Assembly (NCBI RefSeq): GCF_027596085.1
Contig: NC_072450.1
Location: 26,603,223-26,667,222, forward strand
Reading direction: 5' to 3'
Length of the DNA stretch: 64,000 nt
Source of the DNA: Anoplopoma fimbria
Lineage: Eukaryota > Chordata > Actinopteri > Perciformes > Anoplopomatidae
Positions 1-39,800 of the stretch are shown here, piece by piece. The position numbers and the translations under genes were made by a program. A model generated the notes under the pieces. That model was not told the DNA's origin. It saw only the letters and a program-made list of their open reading frames with translations, and did no database searches. Each line of letters opens with the position of its first letter. Position 1 is the stretch's first letter.

Positions 1-799
1 TGTAATGACTGCCTGCCTGAATTCTACAAGGAAAGCACATATTATGTTCCCTGTAGGTTTGTGTATTTCTTGTTTTTAAATCTTCCTTAGTTTTTACACG
101 TATGAACCTGCAAGATTTCGTGGACCATGTGGGAGTGCCGTACTAACTTGTCCAAAGCCCAGAAACTTTAGCACAGCCTGCCTTCCAAAACATTTCTCTT
201 TTCTGAAAAGATGAGCCTAAACATAATCTAAAAAAAAAATTATGTTTAGGTTCTTACAGTCATATTTGTTGCTTATTTTAACAACGTTTCAGTTCTATTC
301 CAATCCACCTACTGTATTTAACATTAGAACTGATTGTTGGGTATTGCATTTTGACAGAATCCTTGAACACCTGATGATGAAGTGTCATTATGACAGGGGC
401 CCCTAACTATTCTCTCCCATACAGAGGAGCGGGGAGAGCTGTGCATTATGTCACCATTGACCGGCCCTCGACTAATTGTTTGTTTTTACGATGTGTGAGG
501 TCACACGACTGACTGCATACCAGCCATTCAAGATATTCACAAGTGATACTGATTGTAGCCGTGGAGTGGTTCACTCTAGGGTTAATGAGTGAGTGGAAAG
601 GTGAAGCCTCAGGCATCGCAAACAAAATGCAGCGGGCTAAAGAAATCATGAATCATCAATTCCTGTTCTACGCTCTGCCAGCCCTGCCTCCCTGCCTCCC
701 TCTGTCTATCCCTCTAAACGTAGAATATCATTTTATAAAATGTGATGTCACATTGTTTTATGGTATGTAATACCTTCGTCTCGCTGTGCTTTCATCCAG
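1..799 (+). other. LRRC49 intron (5' end outside window)
   Basis: AT-rich, without a supportable exon. It contains the perfect 12-bp-stem hairpin at 216-250. Confidence 0.7.
216..250. other. Perfect hairpin, 12-bp stem, 11-nt A-rich loop
   Basis: CCTAAACATAAT (216-227) and ATTATGTTTAGG (239-250); intronic. Confidence 0.93.
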
Positions 800-28058
<27,259 letters not shown>

Positions 28059-28084
28059 AGAGGACCAAAGGTTCACACTTTAGA

Positions 28085-28189
<105 letters not shown>

Positions 28190-28698
28190 GACATAGCTTC
28201 TCCGGAGGCTAAACTTCATTTATTTAACACATCATCACTCAGTAGCTTTTCACAGACTTGCAACAATCGTTGGAAAGAGAAAGGTGTATTTCCCTTTTGT
28301 GTGGCTAGCTCTTTAAGATGAATGCACACGGTTTAAAAGGAACTATCATGACAAAGAATGTAGATTTACACCGAAAACACACTGTTCAATTCTTCCATGC
28401 TTGGACCTGTGACATACTTGAAGAGAGTCAAAGGGACGTATTGAGTCACAGTGCATTGTGGTCCCCTACGGAGCAAGCAGCACTTTAAAAGCTTTCTGAA
28501 TGACCCCTCTTCACCGTAACTGTCATCAGCTGAAAAATGTGTCTCTTTTGTCGAGACTACGAGTGATTCTTCCGTGTCTTAGATAATGTTTCATGCATCG
28601 CTCTCTCACTTTCTTCAGCCTGACGTCAAATGAAGGGCACAAAAAAAGACAATTACTTTTTCTTTGTTTACCACTGATTTTTCTGTATTGTACTTAGA

Positions 28699-28704
28699 AT
28701 TAAA
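28699..28704 (+). promoter_or_regulatory. LRRC49: Polyadenylation signal ATTAAA, candidate for LRRC49
   Basis: This is the commonest variant signal. It is followed 20-30 nt later by a GT-rich stretch (aagtttgtgtac) that fits the downstream element. It is the first good signal after the stop codon. Confidence 0.55.
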
Positions 28705-28979
28705 AGATTCTGTATTAACACTCAAGTTTGTGTACACGGCTTTCATGATTGCTCTTCCTGGAAATCTTTTCTTACAGGGGTGAAGAAGTCATGTCTTTCT
28801 TTAATCGGGGTTCAAGTGGGTTCAGAACATTTGTTTCGTTTGGTGCAAGTATGACATGATTCCACTTTTAAATGATGTGAATGCCTAGGTTCATCCCGTC
28901 TGCTTCACTTCTTCTCTTCACTTTGAAGGACAGCCTTATCAACACCTCATAGACCATCGGTCCTCCCTTGAGGCAAGGG

Positions 28980-28980
<1 letters not shown>

Positions 28981-29015
<35 letters not shown>
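28981..29015. repeat. (GT)n microsatellite
   Basis: About 17 units just beyond the proximal LRRC49 polyadenylation signal. Confidence 0.92.
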
Positions 29016-29017
<2 letters not shown>

Positions 29018-29669
29018 AGCAGGTCCAGCTACCGTGAAGGGACCTCTGGGTAATGTGAACTCAGACTGGAATGTCCCTGAAGGCGTTGAAGCTTCACTGG
29101 TTTATCACCACCTGTTCCTGGTCCCCTTAAACCATCCCATGAAGAATTCCTTTAACCCCTTATTTAATCAGGCGTGTCGGAGAGGAGCACCGACCTGGAG
29201 TGTCAAACAACATCAGGCACACGCCAGGGAGTTGATGGGCGCCGCTGTCCCATTTCATCCACTCCACTAAAGATCAATGCTTAGCTCAGTTTGTATGTTA
29301 CATAAGTTGGTTTTCTGGTTTTTCAATGGTGACCAATAGCTCTCAAAGGATTCTTTCTTTTTTCTATCTATCTGTGAAATACATCACTATCATACAGGTG
29401 GTGCGCTGTCTGAAGGAAGATGAATCAAAACCAGACTTGTAGAGGATCGTGTGGAAGGCTTCTTTAGTTCATTTCTTCCAGTACTTTGTCCAGAAAATTA
29501 TATTAACACTTATATACATTTTTTTTGCTCCCACAAACTGCATGATACAGTATATCTTCCAATGGAAGACGAAGACATAAACGTAAACATGTTGTATAAG
29601 AAGTATGACTGCGTAATATGTTGCTTTTTGGGTCACCCTTCCAACAATGATCTCATACAAACATTAGAA

Positions 29670-29675
29670 AATAAA
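29670..29675 (+). promoter_or_regulatory. AATAAA, possible distal polyadenylation signal
   Basis: A canonical hexamer followed by a T-rich stretch (29680-29702). It would give a 1.6-kb LRRC49 3' UTR. Which site is used cannot be told from sequence. Confidence 0.3.
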
Positions 29676-30879
29676 TGCCATGTTTTATTTTTCTTGTTTT
29701 TTGACAAGAAACTATTCGGTGTAAATGTCTGCTGTCAAAAAGTAACAGCAAGTTTATTTTGAGCAGCTCTGATAAACAACACTGGTTTGTGTTGACATAT
29801 TTGGTTCTGTTACGGGACTATGGCTGTCAACATTGTGTGAAAGAAGTCTTGTCCCAAAGGACTTGACAGAGCTCCATGACTAGTGACAGCACGCAGACGC
29901 AGAGGCAGAGAGCGAGAACGATGACTCAGAGCTGGGAAGCAGTGTAGAGGTCCACACAGTTAAGAAGGCCCAACACATTGACATGAAGTCCATATGTCTT
30001 GGTGAGTAATAACCCACAATCAATCTGTTGCTCAAATAAAAAGTAGTATTTTTTCTTTACAGAGCCATACTTTGGCATTCGTGTAAAAAAAGATTTCCCC
30101 CATCCTTGAACGAGGGCTGTGCTTCAGGCCTTGATGACTGTCATGCATGAGAACCACTATAGGTTAAGCTAATTCTGTGCTGGTAGAGGATAATGCACTA
30201 AAGTGTGCACCAATGGATGTCAACTTAACTTTTGGCAATTTTTAGTTATAGTTTGGTTTTCTGAGCCATTGCCAGCTGTAAGTAGCTCCTCCATTTTTAA
30301 AATCTCTTGCATTAGGTTTCTAATATCAAGCCATTTCAGTATGGACGCTGGCATGTACAGTATACATACAGTATACAAGCCAGGAATTTAAACAACAGAC
30401 AAATTCAATTCAATTAATTCAATTAAATACATACATTTTTAAAGGCAATTACATAAATTCAAAGCAGTGATTTTTTTCTGTCACAACAGCATTATTGTAG
30501 GCCTCGGCTCAGCCAACGCACAGTGGAGATCGAATATATATATATATATGAGTTAATTCCTCGTTTGTTTGACCCAATTACTCTCAGGCTGCCTTGCCCA
30601 CTTCTATTTTAGTTAGTTATTACCGACATGTCCCAGAATACTTTTTTGACAACCCCCCTGAGAACATGCCTGAACTTGTTTCATTCAGCTGTAGGTTTGT
30701 ACCTGTTTAACAGAGTAATGTTGTACTCATTTTGCACACATAGAGTAGGTTAGAGTAATAGCAAAAACAGTGAGTGGAGCAAAGGAAACATTATTGCACT
30801 AACATGGATTTACCAGAGGACTAGGGTCATGCAACATTGCCTTCAATAAACCCTAAGCATTGGTTTGGAGGCTTTGTTA

Positions 30880-30906
30880 GACTTCTCTTTAGTCTAAAGA
30901 GAAGTC
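30880..30906. other. 27-bp palindrome (13-bp arms, 1-nt centre)
   Basis: GACTTCTCTTTAG, T, CTAAAGAGAAGTC; intergenic. Confidence 0.95.
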
Positions 30907-32551
30907 CACCTCAGAGGACCAACTATTAGTTTCTCCTGGAGTGAACCAAGTGCATTGTTTATCATTGGCCATACACTGCGAAAAAATCAGCACCTGAAAA
31001 TGTAACTTACGTTTTTTGGGAGTTTTAAAAATCGCATTTAACATAACAAATGCAACATTGTTTGCTTATTTCTGAATCAACAATTATTTTCTTTTTTTAA
31101 TATTATGAATCAGATTACATTAATTTAGTTACCAGGGCAATAATTTGGCTGGGTGTTCAAATATTATTAAATGAAAGTTATTTAAACCAATTCATTTATT
31201 TTTGCAAATACTGAAGTGATGTAAACTGTATTATTCTGTTGAATTGTCGATGGATATATATGTTTTTAAAGCCTGACCTGTATCCAGTGGCAAATTGTTG
31301 CATATTTTTGTCCAGTGTCAGACAACAGTGACTCCCTTCTCCATCTTGTCTCGTCTTGAGAGGCCTGCAATGGGTCATCCGGAACAGTAGTTCATTAAAG
31401 AAGCTTTAATTGGAGGCTCGTTTGCCTGTGAAGAAGTTTGGAAACATTGAGGTTAAAGGCAAATTCCTGAGCAGCATCAACATCTACGCACCAGTGAGGA
31501 CGGACAGTGGGGCCAACAACAGGAAAGGCTCCCCTGCAGATTCCTACAGAGAGACATACATATATACATATGGCGCTCATGGGTGAGTGGATGGATTTGT
31601 AGGTACAGACTACACTGATAGATTTCACAGTTTTGACAGATGACATTTAGACTACATAATAAAGCCATTGTCAAGCCATCATGTTTCCAGACAATGGCTG
31701 TAATGAGCTGCGCACTGTATGTCACACAGTGTGGTGTGTAAACCAGTGAACCATGCATAACTCTGTTTGGTTCTGTCAAGTTAAAACAAACACACTAAAT
31801 AAAACAGCAGCAGCACCACACCTTTTTAAACTTATGAATATGAGAAAGTAAATGTCAGTGCTTTTGCCTGGAAAAGAAAGGTCACCACACTCACCTCCTG
31901 TAGGGTGTCGATAAATATAGTGTACAGAACTTTGGAACCACCACCATCAATCAGGACGCCTTTGTACAAACCACATCCTGTTTTTCATTGGGCTTAAAAG
32001 TCTCTCACCTTATCCAATTTAGTATTGTGTTTTTCGACACAAAGTGATGGCTAAATCCGGCTGACATGCTTCTCCATAATGAATTTATTGCCTTGATGGT
32101 GCAAAGTAGTTGGATATAATGTCCCTCCATTTCATTTTTTGTTTTTCTACCTTTGAGACAACAATACAGCTGTTCTGAGCTGAAGGCGAAGAGGCTCGAT
32201 GTCAGTCCAACACTGTTTTTCTTCAGTGCACTCAGGGTCACATTTTTACATAAGTGATCAGTTACCCACCCCATCAGTTGATAGAAGCATCAACTGAAGT
32301 GTGAGGAGTGCAGGTAACGTGTCATCAACTAGACACATTATTTCTCCTTTTTATTCATTTGTGTGATTTAAACTGACCTGTTAATCCTTCTGAATTTCAA
32401 TATAGTACAATAGAGTTTATTATTTATATTATTGCTGTTATGTTGTCTAGAATGTTGTAGAGCTTGGTCAACCAAAAGCAACACCATGCAAATGTTATGC
32501 AGAGCATCCAAACTGGTTAACATGACCAAAGAAGTTGAAGGATTTTAGGAT

Positions 32552-32656
<105 letters not shown>

Positions 32657-32674
32657 TGAGTGTCACGGAATCTG

Positions 32675-32726
32675 TTTCTTCCACACACAAACACATTTGA
32701 GTGCGCCTCTCACGGTGTGGAAGAAG
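32675..32726. other. 11-bp inverted repeat between the two compound microsatellites
   Basis: TTCTTCCACAC (32675-32685) and GTGTGGAAGAA (32716-32726), with about a 30-nt loop, just upstream of the THSD4 leader. Confidence 0.6.
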
Positions 32727-32778
32727 GAGGAGACACACTCACACACACCTAAGCATTTACATGGCGCACATACACACG

Positions 32779-32781
32779 CAT

Positions 32782-32841
<60 letters not shown>
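32779..32841. repeat. Compound (CA)n(GA)n tract
   Basis: CA to about 32793 and then GA to 32841, immediately before the probable leader exon. Confidence 0.95.
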
Positions 32842-32843
<2 letters not shown>

Positions 32844-33162
32844 TGTTGCTGCGGTGGGCACAGCAGACGGTTGCTTTCTTTTCTTTTCCTCCAGCTGTCT
32901 GTCATTCTGTGTGTTTGTGCGTAAAAAAGCAGAACCACCGGAATCACGACCATGAGCAAGGTCCGCAGTTTCTCCTGCGCCGGGATCTGACCCACAACTC
33001 TGGATACGGATTTATTCATTTAGATGGTTTATCATAAAAGTCTTTGGATAATCCACCTGGATTGATGTTTGGACACATGAGGATATTAATCTGAGAACGC
33101 TGCCGTGTAGGAAACAGCAGTTAGAAGTAGCAAATACTTCACCATACTCTCATCACCTACAG
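32842..33162 (+). other. THSD4: Probable THSD4 5' non-coding leader exon
   Basis: GC-balanced sequence directly after a (GA)n tract ends at a strong donor, ctacag followed by gtacgtg (33163). It sits 645 bp upstream of the first coding exon. No clear TATA box is seen, so the 5' limit is a guess. It contains short upstream ORFs. Confidence 0.45.
32952..32990 (+). other. Upstream ORF in the THSD4 leader (12 codons plus stop)
   Basis: ATG at 32952 has A at -3 (cgaccATGa), so a good initiation context. It encodes MSKVRSFSCAGI and stops at 32988-32990. If the leader exon is real this could lower THSD4 translation. A second ATG at 33024 opens another short frame. Confidence 0.3.
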
Positions 33163-33807
33163 GTACGTGGACTTGATGACACGTGGGAGTGTCAATGTTG
33201 ATTATGAATTAGTTCTGAAATTAAAAATGGAATCCTATTTATACTTTTCTTAATCCCCTACATTATTTGCATAATGTTTATTCTGTGTTTTGCTTCTGGA
33301 CTTTTTGACCACACTGTCTGGTTCAATGAGCTTAATTTAGACAAGCAGGGCTGAGTTGTATGGTCTGGGGTTAAAGGTGAAAGTCCTAACTGGACCCTTA
33401 CACCTACTGTCTAATGCGCTCTAGCAGTTTTTTTAGCAGGGGGTGCTGCCTCATTAGGAGTCAGAGGTCAGAAAAGGTCAAGTGGGTAAACGTCGTTTCT
33501 CATGCTTTCCCTGAGTCAGTGTCTTGAGGCAGGGGGATGTAGTGACAGGTTGTTGACATTCGTGGGATATTTATGGCACACAGGCACAGTAAAATTTAAT
33601 TTTGATACTATTCACATTTCATGCTCTGGGGTTTAACATCAGACTAAATGTTGAATTATTGAGATGGATAGTGATTCGACAGCGCTCCTAACGTGTGACC
33701 CTCCAGCGCGTCTGTACTGACAGCATTTATGTTGAAAAAGTCCAGCCCACTCTGGTGTAAGCTACTGTAACCTTCTCTGTTTCACATTTTAAGTATCCAA
33801 CTCTAAG

Positions 33808-33848
33808 AATCGAGGAGCTATGCAGGCAGCCTGCGTCTGGATTGTCAG
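33808..33848 (+). CDS. THSD4: THSD4 coding exon 1 (start codon; coding from 33820)
   Basis: The acceptor is probably ctctaag (33807), with a taag at 33793 as alternative. ATG at 33820-33822 has G at -3. It encodes MQAACVWIV plus a split codon; the donor gtaatg leaves phase 2. The start was chosen because it opens a good signal peptide that continues in the next exon. Confidence 0.8.
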
Positions 33849-36800
33849 GTAATGTCAAAGTGTTTTTATTGTGGATTACTTTTTTCTTTTAAAGCTTTTG
33901 TATTCATTTCATCATAAATACAGATGAATGTTTTTATGTAACTGTCTCATTCTCTGATCGACCATTAATATCTCAATTTAGCAATATTTTGTTAACATCA
34001 CAGTGCTGTGTACAGTACATATTTGATTCTATCACCAGTAAACACTTCTGTCTGTTTTTCTGTAGAGCTTCTGTCCTCTGGCTGTTGCTGTCGGACCTCC
34101 TGGACTGCCAACACTCAACAGAGCACAGGAAGGTGAGCAGCAGTTGCTTATATATTTAAAATGAATCTGTTTTTATAGCAATGCTAGACCTCCATCAAAT
34201 ATTTCCAGGAACTTTTCATGTTGTTGTTTGATCTATCCACCTGAACGCATGGTTGGTGCAGGCTGGTGGAACACTCCTTCACTGGAAGATGGCATGCATG
34301 ATCGTGCCTCACTAGCATTGCCAAATGCCACCCTAAGTGATAGACTTTCACTCCTGCTTCCTATGCCCCAGTGTGTAAATAGTGCAAGTTTTTCCTCAGT
34401 GGGAACCTGACCAGGGTGCTAATCTGTTAACTTGTAATGGGAGCATGAGCGTAGAGTTCTGTTGATGGCGGTGAAACAGAGAGGGCTTGTGTCAGCTGTC
34501 AGCGAGCCACTCTTGACCTCTGGAGCTGCAGGAACCACATGGAGGAAAACTAATGGATGTGCCTCTTGGATGAAGCTGACTGTCAGATCAACTATCCAGT
34601 TAGCTTAGAAAGGGGGGCCGGGTGCAAATCGGCTCCATGTGTTTCTGCTGTGTGACCTACTGCTGACCCGGGGAGATGACAGTGGCGTTGAGTTTCAAAG
34701 CCTGAAGCAGGGTAGAAGAGGTCTGAATAGCAGCACAGGCTGATTGACAGAAGAGGAACTTCCTGCCAACTCTCCCCAGTGCTTCTGTATTCTCTTTCCA
34801 TTCGTTAAAAGTCAAAAGCGGCTGAGCTTTTACTACGTCCATGTGTTTGCCCAGAGAGCTTGCTGTGAATGGAGACAAAGTGCTCCCTTAAAGAGCAGGA
34901 TTTCCACGCGGCTTGGTGGATAAAGCCGTCTTGGCACAGGACTCCCCCCTGGCTGGTTCCTCAAACAGAGAGTGCAGTGATCACTGCTAATACGTCCTTG
35001 GCAAAGTTGCACAGAGGGTTAGAGTCAACAGTGAGAAACGCAGGTAGCCAATAGGGGACAGGCCACTAACAGACACCCACTAATCAGCTAAATTGGCGCT
35101 TTATAACCGTGAACAGAGGTCTGTTTCATGGACAGTGGTGGAAGGCGGAGGGGCAGGATAGTCATATTGATGAGATGAGGTCACTGACTTGAGCCTTACA
35201 CAACGCCATGATCTTCAGAGAATAAAGTCTTGCTGATGGAGGCTTTCCATCAATCCTTGGCACACACTTTGCGTGGGGCTTTCCCCGCTTTCTGGCGCTC
35301 CGTGGTGTCACTAATCTCGGGTTGTTTCATCTCCATGCAGGTTCCTGAGAGGGCAGAGCCCCAACAGGAGTTCAGGGCAGAGCAGGGAGACATTCAGGGC
35401 TCCTGGGGCGCCTGGGGGCCCTGGGCGACCTGCTCCCGGACCTGTGGAAGAGGGGTGCAGGAGCAGAACAGACCCTGCCTGCCTGTTTACAGTCCGTCCC
35501 AGTACCCCTCCAGGAGAACTGGTGTTCACCCCCAACAACCAGGCCACGTCATTTCAGCCCTTAGGCCGACGGTTCCTCTGCATCGCGACAAAGTCAGGTC
35601 CTCCAACAGCAACAGCAGCAGCGATCTGAGGGAGGGGAAGGAGACCCGGCCGGATGGACGGAGGTACTGTATCATCACACACAAACTGAATTGAAATCCC
35701 TGTTCTTACAACGGGAATTTGCAGAGTCTGGGATTTTTTAAAAAGCTATTTAGAGGAAGTGTTTAGACTCACATAACAAATGAAGACGCTTCCATACCGG
35801 ACAGGAGTCAATAAAGTGTTTGATGAGTATGAAAAAAATGTTAATGATATTCTAAGGCCGTTACCCTCACTAGATTCCAAACCAGTTGAGTTACATTTTA
35901 ACTTGTCACATATCATAATCTAAAGACACGAGGTGCTGTGTAAATTGGCGCAAAAGAATAAATAATTATTATTGATTTTATTGTAATTGATACTAATTTA
36001 TCATTTATTTGCACTAACGAAGCACTGTGAAAGAACTGTCTATGTCCATTGGAAGTAATTTGACTATCAGGATGATCAACGAGGAACTTTTTTTCAGTTG
36101 TTCTATTTCTGCAAGTCTTAAAAGAGCCTGTGCGGCTGTGCTGCATGCTGAACAGCCCTGGTCTAAGAGTGGCTCTTTGGAGCCATCACTGTGGGCCGTC
36201 TGACTTCCCCTTTAATGGAAAGCTAGTCTTTTATGAATGTAGTCAAAAGCTCGGCTTGTGCTTGGCAGCTTTGTGACCTCCTTCCTGTTGTGCTTGCCTT
36301 TAAACAAATAGCACTGACAGCTGAGTTAAGGGGGGGCTGGTGGGGGCTGTTTGAGTTGCAATCTAAGGAGCCAAGTTACGACAAAAGCGCCCAGATCTGG
36401 ACGCTTCACTGAAATCGTTGTTCGGGTGAAGAACCGTGACAGTTTCCTCAGCGAAAGAAGAAATTGAGCTGAAAGATGAAATAAAAGCTGTTGATCCAAA
36501 TGTGCTGTATGGCCTTTGTTGTACAATCTCTTGTTGGTTTTACGAGGTTTGATATTTTCTACAGTTTGAAAGACTATAGGTTACTGGATTCAAGTCTAGT
36601 TAACAGGGACGACTGTACGTCTGGAGATGGTGGTGAAATCCGGCACGGGTTTGGTCGAGTCGGTGATCTCCTCATGTTGTGTCTTCAGGAGGGTCACTCA
36701 GATCATTCCAGGGAGGTATGGCTACGGGAGAGCTCCTTATGTCGCTCCATTGCAGACGGACATGGGCCAGGGCCCTGGGACGGCTCGCCCACATAGACAG

Positions 36801-39800
36801 AGACGCTCTCCTGCAGCTGACGGCCACTATGCTGCCACTAGAGGCCACAGCAGCCATAGGTCAAACAACCTGGACCCCGCCAACACCCTCCATCGCCACA
36901 GCAGACCCTATGTGCAGCCCAGGGCACAGCAGCCCAAACATAACCAAGTCTGGGCCCCCTCTACCAGCCTGGCTCGGCCAACCAGGCCCTGGTCCAGCAG
37001 GAGCCACAGTCAAGCGGCCAGACAACTGGACCCCAGCAGCACCAGGAGAGACCCTATGACCCCCTGCCTAGTTCCTTCTGCACAGGGGAGCATGCTCACC
37101 ACAGGATCTGCAACAGTAATGTATGCAAATCTGCACCTTCTTATTATTATTCCCAGCATGTTGCCTAGACATGGTGAATAAATAGAGAAATAACATTACT
37201 GATTTTGCTTATTGTTCTGTTTTGTATTAGATTTGTTTATTTTATTTGTGTTGATAAAGTAGTGGGTGGAAAAAATACTATATATTGATCTGAAGAATTT
37301 ATTTAAAATGAAAAAATTATACAATTAAATAAAAAATATAAGAGCAGAAGATAGAAGCGTAAGACTTGCAGTGTTGTCAGGACTTTTAAACATTTTGTGG
37401 AGAACTAAATCTGTATTGTGTTTTGTTTAGTCCCCGGCTGCAAGGATTACAGATACAAAACAAAAATGAAGGGCTGCCAGGCACAACATCCCGTGAATTG
37501 TGGGAAAATGTAGCCTGCAGGTGGCTTATTTACGGGCTACCGTGCGAGCATTGACACGCCCATTGCGGGGAGCAGGAAGAAGCGGAGGTGATATGTTTGC
37601 TCCCAGTGGAGCCTCATCTCCCTTTCCCTCCCTACCCTCCACTACATGACTCATTCCGCACAGCTTCTCCAGTTTTCTTTTTTACTAAAATGTTCTGTTT
37701 GTTTGTTTTGTTTGCTCCTTTGTGTTCTTTTTTGTTTTGTTGTCTTCGCCCTATGTAAAGCGTCTTTGAGTACCTAGAAAAGCGCTATATAAAATTAAAG
37801 TATTATTATTATTATTATTATCGTTATGCCTCTGTTGCATAGAACTCCATTTTTGTCCATGAACTGTACAAAACAAACATATGTTAGAATTTAAAGCATG
37901 TACCATGTAATACTTCAACTAAATATTTAATGTTAATACTAATATTGGTAAAACTATCGGCTCACCAAACTTTATCAGTTAAACCCCGGCTGTAAAGTGC
38001 ATAGATGGGCTTTGCTTATCTGATCTGAAGTTATGGAATCCATCGTGCCGGTTACTATAAATTCAAACAATGTCGGGTTCTGTATATTGTCTCTGGTGTG
38101 CAATGACACAGATATTAAGCAAAGTAAAGCAGACCAGAGGCTTGTTTACACAAGGGAGATATGGGGGGCTGTCGGGGAGGTTGAGTTACACTGGCCAGTC
38201 TTCATAAATACTGGAATCCAACTACTTTGGGCAAGAAAGACCGAGCTACAAGCACAGGGTTAACACTGTTAAAACAGAGAAGGCTGTCGTCAGCAGTCAA
38301 CCAACGGTCGCGAGGCTTGACAATGAGAAATGTGAGATTGCTGTGGATAAAGAAATGTACCTGTCTTTGTGTAAAATTAATGTATGTGTGTGTGGGTTTG
38401 TTTATGTGTGTGTGTCTGGTCCATCCTCAGGCCTGTCCTCCTTCCAGCAGACACCTCAGGGCTGTTCAGTGTTCTTCATACAACAACCAACCTTTCATGG
38501 GCAGATTGTACGAGTGGGAACCTTTCAACGAGGGTAGGTCATGTGCAGTGTTACCTACAGTATATGCATATGTATATAAGATCATTTTTCTGTCTAAGTT
38601 ACATAATTATATGAAATCGCTGTGGTAATTTCCCTCTGTTGACCCAGGGAAGACTAATGTTAGTTGTGCGGGTTATTGCATATATAAAAAAAAGTGTCTT
38701 GATTGCAAAATTTATATTAAAACAGAAATAAAGGTTCAATTCAATTCAATTCAGTTTATTTTGTATAGCCCAGAATCACAAATTACAAATTTGCCTCAGA
38801 GGGCTTTACAATCTGTGCACATGCGACATCCTCTGTCCTTCCCTCACATCGGCACAGGAAAAACTCCCCTAAAAAACCCCTTTAACAGGGAGAAAAAAGG
38901 AAGAAACCTATGGGAGAACGACAGAGGAGGGATCCTTCTCCCAGGATGGACAGAATGCAATAGATGTCATGTGTACAGAATGAACAGCATAACAGAGATA
39001 CAACACATTCAATGTATATGACATAAATGATTCATATAATAAGACTACTTATAATAACAGCAGCAATTATTACAGTAGAATTATAATTATGAAAATAGGG
39101 ATAGTAATGTGATTAATAATAATAAGTAGCAGTGGGTGTCAGTCGGCTCACAGCAGGAGGCACGACTACGGTCCAGGTACCACAACGATTCATGGAAACC
39201 TGCAGAGCGAGAAAGCAAAGGGGCTTCAGGGTGGAAGTAAAGCTAAAATGCGTAATGGTACAGGTAATAGTAATAGTAATGTGACTAGTAATAATAATGG
39301 TGGTAGCAGACGGTGTCAGCAGGGCCGTAGCAGGATGCACGACCACGGTCCAGGTACAGCCACGATTTATAGAAGCCTGCGAAGCGAGAAAGCACAAAGA
39401 CTACAGGGTACAAGCAAGTCAATAAGCGTAATAGTACAGGCAATAATAATAGTAATGTGACTAATAATGATAGTGGTAGTAGTAGTGGGTGTCAGCAGGG
39501 CCTCAGCAGGTGGCATGATGACAGTCCAAATATAACCCCGATTCCTGGGAACCTGCGAGGCGAGAAAGCACAAGAACTCCGGGGAAGAAGCAAAATCAGT
39601 AATGTGCATAAATAGGAGATTAATACATAAAGATGGAGGGAGAGAAGAGGAGAGAGGAGCTCAGCGTATCCTAGGTAGTCCCCCGGCTGTCTAGGCATAT
39701 AGCAGCATATCTAGGGGCTGGACCAAGGCGAACCTGAACCAGCCCTAACTATAAGCGCTATCAAAAAGGAAGGTCTTAAGCCTGCTCTTGAAAGTGGTGA

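Larger units (their letters stand above)
33163..38430 (+). other. THSD4 introns between leader and exon 38431
   Basis: Introns 33163-33807, 33849-34065, 34133-35340, 35664-36688 and 37121-38430. Only the LINE 3' tail at 37750-37821 is recognisable. Confidence 0.75.

Noticed and set aside
28968..29270. 100-codon frame after a (GT)n tract just beyond LRRC49
   Set aside because: The start lies in the microsatellite, with no domain and no splice context; probably non-coding.
29887..31583. The two coding-like islands as LARP6 exons
   Set aside because: They are on the plus strand, while LARP6 should be on the minus strand, and show no La motif; the phases do not join. They are kept only as an open observation.
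36491..37059. Alternative frames over THSD4 exon 4 (36491-36796 and 36679-37059)
   Set aside because: Neither carries the family motifs over its length; these are off-frame readings of a Pro/Gln-rich exon.
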